Positions 46,074 to 54,277 of a stretch of 64,000 nucleotides of DNA are shown here, piece by piece. Below the pieces are notes generated by a model. That model did not search any database and was not told where the DNA came from. It was given only the letters and a program-made list of their open reading frames with translations. Source of the stretch: Bdellovibrionaceae bacterium UBA2316 (GTDB taxonomy: Bacteria > Bdellovibrionota > Bdellovibrionia > Bdellovibrionales > Bdellovibrionaceae); contig DDVI01000039.1 in the NCBI GenBank assembly GCA_002345205.1, positions 57,352 to 121,351 on the forward strand. The letters are read 5' to 3'. The number at the start of each line of letters is the position of its first letter. Within the stretch, counting starts at the first letter, position 1. Position numbers and translations under genes: made by a program.

Positions 46074-46100
46074 TTAAGTCCGACGGACTTAGACCGATAG
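46074..46100 (+). promoter_or_regulatory. Candidate sigma28-type promoter overlapping a palindrome
   Basis: TTAAGTCC (46074-46081), 11 bases and ACCGATAG (46093-46100) fit the FliA pattern partly. TAAGTCC-GAC-GGACTTA (46075-46091) is a perfect dyad across the -35 region and may be an operator. The ribosome site GGGAGG at 46111 follows. Confidence 0.4.
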
Positions 46101-46120
46101 CTAGTCTATAGGGAGGCCCA

Positions 46121-46390
46121 ATGCAGTCAATGCAGTTAAAGAATATCGTACTAGCCGTGATGTTAGTGTTTACATTTGCGTTCTCAAACATGGCAGAAGC
46201 CAAAAAGAAAAGCGGCAAAAAAGCAAGCATTTCAAAGTCTGAAAAAAAGAACAAAAAAATCGCTAAAAAAGACAAAAAGAAAAAGAAGCAAAAACTAGCG
46301 AAAGCAGATAAGAAAAAGAAAGATCGTTCAGTAGCTAGCGAAAAGAAAAAATCAAAACCTAAGAAAAAAAAGAAATCAGCAAAAGCTTAG
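46121..46390 (+). CDS. Exported lysine-rich small protein
   Basis: 89 residues. A signal peptide (QLKNIVLAVMLVFTFAFSNMAEA) precedes a mature part of 62 residues, of which 33 are Lys, in KKKK blocks separated by Ala, Ser, Asp and Glu. Such a polycation outside the cytoplasm could bind peptidoglycan, lipopolysaccharide or nucleic acid. GGGAGG lies 4 bases before the ATG. A candidate sigma28 promoter precedes it and a hairpin follows. No family is recognised; low-complexity chance is unlikely given the signal peptide and control elements. Confidence 0.8.
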   Translation: MQSMQLKNIVLAVMLVFTFAFSNMAEAKKKSGKKASISKSEKKNKKIAKKDKKKKKQKLAKADKKKKDRSVASEKKKSKPKKKKKSAKA

Positions 46391-46417
46391 TTTTTAGTTA
46401 ATTTTTTAACTTGGGCC

Positions 46418-46442
46418 ACAAGAGGGAATTGATCCCTCTTGT
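46418..46442. terminator. Bidirectional hairpin terminator
   Basis: ACAAGAGGGA and TCCCTCTTGT form a perfect 10-bp stem around ATTGA, between the convergent Lys-rich and phosphoesterase genes. Confidence 0.65.
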
Positions 46443-46460
46443 TAAACTGGGTCTAATTAA

Positions 46461-47354
46461 CTATTTACAGCCTTGTGATTTTGCAATTGGTTTTGGAGAT
46501 ACGCGGAACGTGCAAACGGCCTGTTGTTTATCGAATCGATTGAAGTGAACGTACACTTCTTTTGTCAAAGCATTGTAATCCAACTTAGCCCACCAAAATC
46601 CACCTTGAGTTGTCGCCCACATACCTGTGGCCGCAAACATCGGATCTTTTTTTACCGGAAGAGAAATTTTACGACTTTCCCAGCTTGCTCCGCTTAAGAT
46701 AAGGGGAACTTCGTCCATTGCGTACATTCCTGCTGCATGATCATGTCCATTAATCAACGAGGTGATTTTTTTCGCATGTTTTTTAATTAGAGCACGCATG
46801 CCATCCTGAAAACCACGACGTTCTTCCCATTCATGCATACCTGTTAAAGTGATGCTTGGGTGATGGTACATCACAAAGTTCAAAGGATAATTCGATTGAG
46901 TCAGAGCCTGATCGAGCCATGCTAATTGCTGAGTGTAATTTTTTGTGTTGTCTGAATTAAGAACTAAAAACAAAGCGCCTTTGCTTTCTACTGCGTAGAA
47001 CTCACCTGGCATTCCAAAGTAAGCGACTTCATTTGAATAACCTTTGTGGTGATTACCGATTGCGACTAAAGGAAATTTAAAACCTTCTTGTTTCCAAATA
47101 TCCCAGGTGGCTGCATAGCTGCTCGTCGGAAGGTATAAATTATCCCCAGGCATAATTAGATTAAACATCTTATTAGCCGCAAGATTGCGACGAAGAGCTT
47201 CTGTTGTAGAATTGCGAATTCCCGCATCGCCTACGATGGCATAGGTATCCCAGTTTTTAATGGCACGTGGATTACGGAAATCAAACTGAAATGTAGCTGC
47301 CGAAACAGAAAAGACAGTGAAAAGTGAAAGTAAAATAAAATGAATTCTAATCAT
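46461..47354 (-). CDS. Secreted calcineurin-like metallophosphoesterase
   Basis: 297 residues with a signal peptide (IRIHFILLSLFTVFSVSAA). Metal ligands are visible in order: AIVGDAG, MPGDN, IGNHHKG, MYHHPS and INGHDHAAG. The order and spacing resemble purple acid phosphatases of the tartrate-resistant type. The protein should act in the periplasm or outside the cell on phosphoesters. It follows the clostripain-like gene by 113 bases on the same strand. Confidence 0.85.
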   Translation of the reverse strand: MIRIHFILLSLFTVFSVSAATFQFDFRNPRAIKNWDTYAIVGDAGIRNSTTEALRRNLAANKMFNLIMPGDNLYLPTSSYAATWDIWKQEGFKFPLVAIGNHHKGYSNEVAYFGMPGEFYAVESKGALFLVLNSDNTKNYTQQLAWLDQALTQSNYPLNFVMYHHPSITLTGMHEWEERRGFQDGMRALIKKHAKKITSLINGHDHAAGMYAMDEVPLILSGASWESRKISLPVKKDPMFAATGMWATTQGGFWWAKLDYNALTKEVYVHFNRFDKQQAVCTFRVSPKPIAKSQGCK

Positions 47355-47467
47355 TCGTTCCCCCTAAATGATATAGTAGGACTAAGCGATACCTTTTTAA
47401 GGTATCGCTTGTCGAATTAGAAATTGGTTAGCATTTAAAATGGCTTACTGTGCCAGGAGTGCAGTGT

Positions 47468-48961
47468 CTATAGACCGAAGAACATCGTCCAATTAGGAGC
47501 GCCGTTACGGGCAAATAGAAGATCTTTATATAAGCTTAGCATATCCGCACCAAAACGTTGTGTCGATGGATTACGCGCACTCATCATTCCTGCTAGCGAG
47601 AACAATGTCATTCCATGAGCACCCCTTGTTTGAAGAGAGTACGAGTCAGCGATCAGAGGACTTGTTTCAGGGAATTGGTTATGGAACACAATTGGATTTG
47701 CGTCATCACGTAGTACTGTTGTTAAAGCATCACGAGTCGCGACTTCACGCCCCCGTACGCCGCCTGCCGACACTACATAATATTGCACAGGGCGTTTAGC
47801 GAACTTGTATTCATACTGCCCAGTCGCGCCTTGCTGCATCGGGGCTTGCTGCCATTGACCGTTAATTTGGGTTTTAAAAAACACTTGGCTTGGTTTAAAG
47901 CGAGAAACCGTTAAACCAGATTGGAAACTTTCACGACGACTTGGAACAAAACGTTCTACGCCTTCTTTAGGATATCCATAGGCCGCGATCAAAGCATCTA
48001 ATGCATTAGCCGAGTTCGCATCTGTACCTGCAGCAGCGCGGGCGCTGTTTAAGCCAGTTACTAAATCGAAGCTACCTGCCCCGTAGGAATTTTTAATTTT
48101 AGATTTATTAGGAGACGCATTCGTTACGCCCACCATCTGATTGAAACTAGAAACGAACGTGTTGATACGGGATAAATCAACAGCTGCGTAGCTGATGTCC
48201 GAACGACCTTTGTAGTTCAATGTGTAATTATAAACCATAACTTCGGCTAATTCGCGCGGAGTAATTGTTGGTTTTGCCGCCATTGGAGTTAAGAATAGTG
48301 TGTAGTTTTCACCTTCACCGGGCTCGTTGAATTGAGAACCAACCATGTATTTAGCAACATCTTTTAGTTCATAACCTACTTCGAGTGCGGACATTATACA
48401 CGCATCGAAATTTACCAAATCGATTTGCGGTGCACGAGAGCGCACCTGACGTTGTTGCGCAATCGCCGCGTTCATTGTTTCAAAACCAGCTCTTAATTCT
48501 GGCATTGATAAATGAGAACGTGGGTTATCATCGTAAGAAACGCCCTGCCAGCCATTTCCATGATTCCACACAATTACCGCGTATTTTTTAGCTGGATATT
48601 TTTGGACTCCCCAAACTAAGAACTCAGATAACGTTTTTGGATTTCCCATATCGGTTTCAGGTAACTGCTCAAGAACTTGAGATGTAATTTTGCCGTTCAC
48701 TGGATTTGGATTTTTAGTTACAAAGTAACGCGTAGTCGGCTGACCTTGAGGTTCTGGGTCAAATTGAACAACGATGTTCATTCCCGCTGTTGAACCAATG
48801 GCTTCCATTTGAGCCATGTTTAAAAAACCAAAACGGTAAAGATCGTTGTCCGCATTTAGATAAACTAAAATCGTCCATTCTTTGACTTGGTTTTGAGCTA
48901 CTGCTGGGTTGATATTAAAAAAAGCAACCGCAAATAAAAGTGTTGTAATAAGTGTTTTCAA
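47468..48961 (-). CDS. Clostripain-family (C11) cysteine protease
   Basis: 497 residues with a signal peptide (KTLITTLLFAVAFFNINPAVA). The C11 catalytic dyad is in VIVWNHGNGWQG (His) and VNFDACIMSALEVGYEL (Cys). Early WTILVYLNADNDLYRFGFLNM is also typical. Family members cleave after Arg or Lys and often mature by self-cleavage. A secreted protease fits a predatory lifestyle, but the target is unknown. Confidence 0.9.
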   Translation of the reverse strand: MKTLITTLLFAVAFFNINPAVAQNQVKEWTILVYLNADNDLYRFGFLNMAQMEAIGSTAGMNIVVQFDPEPQGQPTTRYFVTKNPNPVNGKITSQVLEQLPETDMGNPKTLSEFLVWGVQKYPAKKYAVIVWNHGNGWQGVSYDDNPRSHLSMPELRAGFETMNAAIAQQRQVRSRAPQIDLVNFDACIMSALEVGYELKDVAKYMVGSQFNEPGEGENYTLFLTPMAAKPTITPRELAEVMVYNYTLNYKGRSDISYAAVDLSRINTFVSSFNQMVGVTNASPNKSKIKNSYGAGSFDLVTGLNSARAAAGTDANSANALDALIAAYGYPKEGVERFVPSRRESFQSGLTVSRFKPSQVFFKTQINGQWQQAPMQQGATGQYEYKFAKRPVQYYVVSAGGVRGREVATRDALTTVLRDDANPIVFHNQFPETSPLIADSYSLQTRGAHGMTLFSLAGMMSARNPSTQRFGADMLSLYKDLLFARNGAPNWTMFFGL

Positions 48962-49110
48962 GGACCCCTCCTAAGCGTGCTGGGAAGTCTCTACGATATA
49001 GTTCAATTGAGCAATTATTTTTTTTCAAAAATAAGAAATTGTAAGAATTTCTTTTCGCAGAGGAGAAATGATGATTTTGGGTACTAACAATAATTTATAA
49101 CAGAGATAAA

Positions 49111-49647
49111 TTAGTTTTGGTTTTTGCGCTTCCAATTTAATGCCACTCGAACCAATGCGATCGCTGCGCACGGAAGTAAAATCCAATAGAGTTCACTAAT
49201 TAACACGACCAGCCCACGCTCAGAAAAAAAGCCTAACCCCATCGGTGAAACCTGAATCGGACGCCATGGAAAAAAATATCTCAGCGTGTTGTAAGGCGCA
49301 TAGAAAGCGACTCCCAAACCGCCGTTGGTACATGCATCGATAATGCCGTGGGAAATAGTTGTTAGGAAAAAGAAAACGGAAAGTCTGACAGCACTGGCTT
49401 TAAGCCAAAAACCGTGAGGCACTCCCAATACTATCCCTGTAATAGCCGCAAATAGTAAAGAATGGGTAATTCCGCGATGACCCCACACACTGCTGTAAGG
49501 AATCTGGCGAACGTACCCAAGATAATCAAAATCTGGAAGGATCGCAGATAATCCCGCAAAAAAATATATGGATTTAGCGCGTAGTTTCGAAGGCAGTAAA
49601 CCTACCATCGTGCAACCGACGACGGCATGAGAAAATATCGTGGCCAT
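49111..49647 (-). CDS. Membrane-bound metal-dependent hydrolase (YdjM/DUF457-like)
   Basis: 178 residues with four or five membrane segments. The family motifs are AVVGCTMVG, ILPDFDYLGYV, WGHRGITHSLLFA and TISHGIIDACTNGG, supplying His and Asp metal ligands. Function is not well established. It stands alone, 149 bases from the clostripain gene. Confidence 0.8.
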   Translation of the reverse strand: MATIFSHAVVGCTMVGLLPSKLRAKSIYFFAGLSAILPDFDYLGYVRQIPYSSVWGHRGITHSLLFAAITGIVLGVPHGFWLKASAVRLSVFFFLTTISHGIIDACTNGGLGVAFYAPYNTLRYFFPWRPIQVSPMGLGFFSERGLVVLISELYWILLPCAAIALVRVALNWKRKNQN

Positions 49648-49703
49648 AATAGTATTGATATTAGTCTTAGTTTATCCAGAGTAAAGGACAGGATCAAAAA
49701 AAT

Positions 49704-49780
49704 TGGTGCGGACGGGAGGATTCGAACCTCCGACCACCTGATTCGTAGTCAGGTACTCTATCCAGCTGAGCTACGACCGC
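49704..49780 (-). tRNA. tRNA-Arg (ACG)
   Basis: 77 bases including encoded CCA. Anticodon stem CTGA with loop CTACGAA gives anticodon ACG, which reads CGU, CGC and CGA after deamination. The T arm GGAGG-TTCGAAT-CCTCC is perfect. The acceptor stem GCGGTCG/CGTCCGC has one T-T mismatch at the fifth pair. Confidence 0.95.
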
Positions 49781-49986
49781 ACGACAGAGAAGTGAAGGGA
49801 TAGTATTATTCCAAGTTAAAATCAATTGTTTTATTCCTGATCGTAGATTTTCCATGAAATTATGCCTTGATTTACAAACATGACTATGGCACTTTCAAAA
49901 AGAGCTATAATATCAAGATTTTAGATCCTGATACTTGCCAAAAAAGTTTATTGAATTCGATAATTTATCTAAATTCTTTTATAAAC

Positions 49987-50077
49987 GGAGACGTGGGTGA
50001 GTGGCTGAAACCAAGCCTTTGCTAAAGGCTCGTAGTCCAAAAGACTACCGTGAGTTCAAATCTCACCGTCTCCGCCA
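49987..50077 (+). tRNA. tRNA-Ser (GCU)
   Basis: 91 bases with a long variable arm (CGTAGTCCAAAAGACTACC) and encoded CCA. Anticodon arm AGCCT-TTGCTAA-AGGCT gives anticodon GCT, reading AGC and AGU. The acceptor stem GGAGACG/CGTCTCC is perfect. Confidence 0.97.
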
Positions 50078-50087
50078 AATTACAAGA

Positions 50088-50120
50088 ACCTCGCGGCCAA
50101 AAGCTTCGAGGTATTTTTTT
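50088..50120 (+). terminator. Terminator of tRNA-Ser
   Basis: ACCTCG and CGAGGT (50088-50112, with internal GGC/GC pairing) followed by TTTTTTT. Confidence 0.75.
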
Positions 50121-50222
50121 ATCTACGCGATTTCACAAACGAATAAAAACAATAACTTAGCTTCGACGAAAAAAAGTAATTTTCCAGTATCATCACACGA
50201 AATCACGACCCATCACCCGAGT

Positions 50223-50251
50223 TGGCTACTTTTTGGCTACCTCGTGGCTAC
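50223..50251. repeat. Three TGGCTAC direct repeats with an 11-bp period
   Basis: TGGCTAC occurs at 50223-50229, 50234-50240 and 50245-50251, one helical turn apart, about 150 bases after the tRNA-Ser 3' end. The layout recalls arm-type integrase sites or a regulator array. The rest of the gap 50121-50359 shows no convincing gene. Confidence 0.6.
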
Positions 50252-50359
50252 TTAAATACACTTCAGCTCACGCGCTCAGTACCGACCATTTTAATCTGTT
50301 GTCCAAGAACAAAACTTAATCATCACTGGGTTTTTAAAAAATCCTGAAAGGAATGTTCT

Positions 50360-50518
50360 ATGGAATCAGTTAAAGAAATTTTTGTGGCGCTAATGATTTT
50401 ATTTGGTGCCGGTTATGCCGGCGAGAAAGTACACCGAGAGGTGAGAATCATGGCCCTAAAGCAAATACAAAAAGGCCATCCATCACTTTCAAATTTCAGT
50501 CGAAAGCTAACAAGGTAG
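50360..50518 (+). CDS. Small membrane protein in island-like stretch
   Basis: 52 residues: one hydrophobic N-terminal segment (VKEIFVALMILFGAGYAG) and a basic tail (EKVHREVRIMALKQIQKGHPS...FSRKLTR). AAAGGAA lies 9 bases before the ATG. It is followed after 7 bases by another small gene. No family is recognised. Confidence 0.6.
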   Translation: MESVKEIFVALMILFGAGYAGEKVHREVRIMALKQIQKGHPSLSNFSRKLTR

Positions 50519-50525
50519 GTAACGA

Positions 50526-50726
50526 ATGGAACCAAGCAATTCTGTCGATGTCTGCGATCAACTTAAAGTTAGCATGTGCAAATTGAGATTTATCAGTCAC
50601 TTTTTAGAGACACAAAATCCCGATCATTCTTTACCGTTAGATTACGGTGATGTTCTTTTTGGGTTCTACACAATACTAAATGAAACCATAAAAGATCTTG
50701 ATACATTAAGAAAGAATCTTGAATAG
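50526..50726 (+). CDS. Small soluble protein in island-like stretch
   Basis: 66 residues, acidic, likely helical (VDVCDQLKVSMCKLRFISHFLE...DYGDVLFGFYTILNETIKDLDTLRKNLE). No signal. It forms a two-gene unit with the small membrane protein before it, closed by a strong terminator. Pattern and size recall phage or integrative-element accessory genes, but no family is recognised. Confidence 0.6.
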   Translation: MEPSNSVDVCDQLKVSMCKLRFISHFLETQNPDHSLPLDYGDVLFGFYTILNETIKDLDTLRKNLE

Positions 50727-50740
50727 ATTAGCGCTATTAC

Positions 50741-50772
50741 GGCGGCAGGCACATAAGTCCTGCCGCCTTTTT
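50741..50772 (+). terminator. Strong hairpin terminator
   Basis: GGCGGCAGG (50741-50749) and CCTGCCGCC (50759-50767), then TTTTT. Confidence 0.9.
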
Positions 50773-50873
50773 GTGCCACACAGCTCGGGACAAAGATAGT
50801 TTGTGGCTATTTTCCAATACTGGAAAAATTAGAAAATAGGAAGTCTGGTTGATATTAGCTGTTTTTCCCTACG

Positions 50874-51326
50874 TCAATTGTAGCGTTTGAAATAGGTTCT
50901 GCAAAGTTTATTAATTTCTTTGGTGTATTCACCAGCATGTTTTTCGGAGTCTTGGCTTTCAACGTCCGTCGGGCAAGCAGACTTCAAATCTTCGTGGTGA
51001 TTAATCGATTTATTATCTATCTGCGCATCTAAACACTTAAATATCGTAGTTACCGTATTTTCATTATTTTTTATTTGGCTATCTTTTTCAATTTCATGAA
51101 AGTATTTTTCTTTGCAAGTAAAACCTATGTGAAACAATGAAAGTTGACCAAGGGTCATTTCTGAAAATGAATTGTCACCATTCATTTCCAATTTCATGTA
51201 GCCTTTAAACTTTTTAGAATTCGATATCACCCAATCAACTTTATTAGAAACATACCGACCACTTTCAGCAAAAACCGGGTGATAGAAAAAAGAAAATACA
51301 AGTATAAGAAAAATAGTTTTAATCAT
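50874..51326 (-). CDS. Small secreted protein, function unknown
   Basis: 150 residues from ATG 51326, chosen because GGAGC precedes it and a signal peptide begins there (IKTIFLILVFSFFYHPVFA); a longer frame to 51416 lacks both. The mature part has four Cys (FTCKEKY, FKCLDAQ, SACPTD, KLCRTY), likely two disulfides. No family is recognised. Confidence 0.7.
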   Translation of the reverse strand: MIKTIFLILVFSFFYHPVFAESGRYVSNKVDWVISNSKKFKGYMKLEMNGDNSFSEMTLGQLSLFHIGFTCKEKYFHEIEKDSQIKNNENTVTTIFKCLDAQIDNKSINHHEDLKSACPTDVESQDSEKHAGEYTKEINKLCRTYFKRYN

Positions 51327-51381
51327 TGTAGCTCCAAATTGTGTTAAGTTTGTATTAACAAAAGTAGTTATGTATATTTTT

Positions 51382-52029
51382 TTACTGCTTAATCGGAAAT
51401 TGAAAATTTCTATCACGAATAGGCTTCAGTTTTTTTAGCTGTTCCAATCCTTTTGCATGCAGTTCTTTCTTTTTAAGTTCCTTATCTTCATTTTTCCATA
51501 TAACTTCAACATTCTTAACGATTGCTTCAATCAGCTTTTCGTGTGCTTTTTTTTGATCAGAAATCAAATTATCTCTGACATTCTCTATAAATTTTAAATC
51601 CACAGAGTATTTTAGCTTATATGATGCGAGCCAAGATTTGGTTAGATCCACATTCTGAAGAGACAGTATCGAGTTTTCATTTGATTTCACCAACCCCCAG
51701 CCTAAAGATATTGATTTGCTGGCGAGATCGCTTTTGAGGCATTCATTGTTTATGCTAGTAGTTGTAGCAATCTCAGAAATCGATTTAAAGATCATGGTCT
51801 TTACAAATGTGTTTAGACAGTCCAACGCAAGGCTGACGTTTTCGCAGCCTCTTAGTTTTCTATTTAAAATGAGTTGTCGCTGTCTTTCAATTTTATCAGC
51901 TTCAGATTTTTCGAAATTTAAAAGACCATTTTTAATATTCACGGCGTCTGTCATTTCGGTATGCGATGTCTGTGGAAAGTTGAAAACTAAAAACAAGACG
52001 ATGATCAGAGGCATTTTTTTATCTTTCAT
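51382..52029 (-). CDS. Secreted helical protein, function unknown
   Basis: 215 residues from ATG 52029, where a signal peptide starts (KKMPLIIVLFLVFNFPQTSHT). A longer frame to 52158 is unlikely. The mature protein is helical and Lys/Glu-rich with three Cys (RGCENVSLALDCLNTF, NECLKS). It lies 55 bases before the other small secreted gene on the same strand. The 295-base gap on its upstream side has no clear gene. Confidence 0.65.
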   Translation of the reverse strand: MKDKKMPLIIVLFLVFNFPQTSHTEMTDAVNIKNGLLNFEKSEADKIERQRQLILNRKLRGCENVSLALDCLNTFVKTMIFKSISEIATTTSINNECLKSDLASKSISLGWGLVKSNENSILSLQNVDLTKSWLASYKLKYSVDLKFIENVRDNLISDQKKAHEKLIEAIVKNVEVIWKNEDKELKKKELHAKGLEQLKKLKPIRDRNFQFPIKQ

Positions 52030-52324
52030 TGTATTTGTATAGATATTACTCTTTTTGAAGACCAATTGGTAGACCCTAGGATGTAAGTTTTGTTTTAAAT
52101 TCCAAGAGTCATACCATTGTCTCGAGTGAACAGGTATTTCGTCCTGTGTTGCAAACAATTGACCGCGATTGGTCTACTGACCTAAAGCGAATGCAAAAAA
52201 TTGTTTATCTTTGCTATCTAATTGTAATTCACCTAACCCAGAAAATACAAAGATATAGTTGAACTCGCTTCGGTTTTCCGATGAACTAATTGCAAAGAGT
52301 ATTCAAAATTAAAATAGGAGTTCG

Positions 52325-53275
52325 ATGACAACTCAATCAACATTTTTTAGAGGAATCTATCAATTCGAAGACCCATCAGGAGGGTTGTTGGCCGCAAAAG
52401 TTCCTGTTGCTGGTTCTGTAGATTTGTACAATGGAACCGCTCTGATCGTTCGCCCGACCCAATGGGCCCTTTTCATCTATCAAGGGCAGCTTGCCGATAT
52501 TTTTGGCGGAGGCACTCATCAGATTAAAACAGAAAACGTGCCGATACTGACTCGGCTGGCGAATTGGCGATTCGGTTTCGAGAGTCCTTTGCAGTGTGAA
52601 TTGATATTTGTTTCGAATCATTCCTTTACTGCCCGACGGTGGGGAACGCCTCAACCAGTGATGGCAAATTTTAAAGATTATGGCGCTGTACCAATACGCT
52701 CGTTTGGGAATTTTAACGTTTCGATATATAATCCCAAGACGTTTTTTACTAAAATCATGGGAAGTCGATCTACTTATTCGGTTATGGAAATTGAAGAATT
52801 TATTCAGGGTCAAATTGTTGAACTTTTGCCCGAGTCAATTCAGAAAGTTAAAAAACTGGACGAATTGGGCGCCTCCTACAATGCTCTTTCTAAAGATCTT
52901 GAAATTAACTTGAACAAAGAAATTGAAGAATTCGGTCTATTGGTCAATAAAATCCAAGTGCTGTCGGCGCTTCCTTCTAAAGAGGTTTTAGACGCGATGG
53001 AGGCTAAAACGGCCATTCAAATCATCGGCTCCCAAAAGGAATATCTTTTGTATAAAGCAGCCGTGAGTCTTGGCCAAGCCAATGATGGAACAGGAAATGA
53101 TCCCCTTCAAATGATGATGGGTTTGATGCTTGGAAAGGGACTGATGGGATTAGATTCCAAGGAGAAGGAAAAAAACGATAGTCCAGTATTAGAAGCGAAA
53201 AAAACATGTCTAAATTGTCAATCAGCTTTGGCGGCTGCTGATCGATATTGTGCCAAATGTGGAAAGAAGGTTTAA
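52325..53275 (+). CDS. SPFH-domain protein with C-terminal zinc ribbon (YdjI-like)
   Basis: 316 residues. The N-terminal region (GGLLAAKVPVAGSVDLYNGTALIVRPTQWALFIYQGQLADIFGGGTHQIKTENVPIL) matches the SPFH-like fold of the YdjI/virion-core-like family. A helical part follows, then a short linker and a zinc ribbon (CLNCQSALAAADRYCAKCGKKV). Such proteins form cytoplasmic or membrane-associated scaffolds. It ends exactly where the next zinc-ribbon gene begins. ATAGGAG precedes the ATG. Confidence 0.8.
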   Translation: MTTQSTFFRGIYQFEDPSGGLLAAKVPVAGSVDLYNGTALIVRPTQWALFIYQGQLADIFGGGTHQIKTENVPILTRLANWRFGFESPLQCELIFVSNHSFTARRWGTPQPVMANFKDYGAVPIRSFGNFNVSIYNPKTFFTKIMGSRSTYSVMEIEEFIQGQIVELLPESIQKVKKLDELGASYNALSKDLEINLNKEIEEFGLLVNKIQVLSALPSKEVLDAMEAKTAIQIIGSQKEYLLYKAAVSLGQANDGTGNDPLQMMMGLMLGKGLMGLDSKEKEKNDSPVLEAKKTCLNCQSALAAADRYCAKCGKKV

Positions 53276-53971
53276 ATGAGTTTTGAAGTTATTTGTCCTG
53301 GTTGTGGTGCTTTAAGTGGTCCATCCGTGGGCGTCTGTCCTTTTTGTAAAACCGTGATGTCTAACTCTTCGAATGAAAAGTTTGCTCAAAGTAAATCACT
53401 GGCTGAAATATATGAATCAGGTCGGTTAGATTTAGCACTGAGTTTGGCAAGAAAGCTCTACTTGGAAGATCCGGATTCAAAAACAAATATAGGTTTTATT
53501 TTGTTGTTTGTAAAGATTCTGATCGAGACAGATGCTCCGTCGATGCAAATTCGTAGTGTATTGTCTGAAGCAAGGTTGATCGATCCTTCCAATGGGGATG
53601 TTTTAGATTATATAGAGTTTATAGACGCTAAAAATATGTTGAAAAAGGGGTATGATGACAATGGCGAGAGACAATTGAAAAGTATTCTACGCCGTTCTCC
53701 AAAACATTTGCAGGCTCATTTTCTGTTAGGTACGCACTTATTTTGGATCGATGAGCAAACTCAGCAGGCAATTCCACATCTTGAAACATGTGTGCGGTTG
53801 GCGCCCAATCACTTACGGTCGTGGGGATGTTTAGGTGCAATTTACAGAAAACTGGGCAATAGCCAGCTAGCTAAAGCGGCCTTTAAACGTTGTATTGAAT
53901 TAGAAACTAATGTGACGATGAAGAGTTTCTTTGAAAAGCAAATTAGAGATATAGAGGCAATCCCTAAGTAG
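53276..53971 (+). CDS. TPR protein with N-terminal zinc ribbon
   Basis: 231 residues. The N-terminus VICPGCGALSGPSVGVCPFCKTVM is a two-knuckle zinc ribbon. The rest is TPR-like, including LQAHFLLGTHLFWIDEQTQQAIPHLETCVRLAPNHLRSWGCLGAIYRKLGNSQLAKAAFKRCIELE. The start codon abuts the stop of the SPFH gene, so the two are made together and likely interact. Function unknown. Confidence 0.8.
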   Translation: MSFEVICPGCGALSGPSVGVCPFCKTVMSNSSNEKFAQSKSLAEIYESGRLDLALSLARKLYLEDPDSKTNIGFILLFVKILIETDAPSMQIRSVLSEARLIDPSNGDVLDYIEFIDAKNMLKKGYDDNGERQLKSILRRSPKHLQAHFLLGTHLFWIDEQTQQAIPHLETCVRLAPNHLRSWGCLGAIYRKLGNSQLAKAAFKRCIELETNVTMKSFFEKQIRDIEAIPK

Positions 53972-54277
53972 TTTGCAGCTATAAGAAAATGAATAAATGT
54001 TTGTAGTGGGCCTAGGACCTTTGGCTACGGCTTACTATATCAAATGACCGATAGTGATTCCGAACGGCAGGGCTCTGTCTAGTTTAATTCCTAATGACCA
54101 ATTCTAACATAGGTAACACTGGGAAACAAAATAACAACGACTCTTTTCCTATTATGGGGCTAGCTGTATGGTATTTTTAGCTAATAACGCTATTTCGTCA
54201 TCCCGACTTTTGACCCTGTTGGCGGTTGGTTTCCATTTTCAATTTGTCTTTTTCGACCTTAGACATAGAATTTAATT
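53972..54277. other. Intergenic gap without a gene
   Basis: No convincing ORF or hairpin is seen. An ACCGATAG (54047-54054) lacks a matching upstream element. A candidate promoter sits at the right end, described separately. Confidence 0.5.
54244..54271 (+). promoter_or_regulatory. Candidate promoter giving a leaderless mRNA
   Basis: TTGTCT (54244-54249), 16 bases and TAGAAT (54266-54271) end only 6 bases before the ATG at 54278. No ribosome site is visible, so translation may start at or near the first base of the transcript. Confidence 0.4.

Noticed and set aside
51716..52042. 108-codon plus-strand ORF opposite the secreted helical protein
   Set aside because: It is antisense to a gene with a signal peptide on the other strand; its hydrophobic end mirrors that signal region.
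54047..54054. ACCGATAG as a sigma28 -10 element in the 53972-54277 gap
   Set aside because: No TAAA-like element at the right upstream distance and no gene at a suitable distance downstream.
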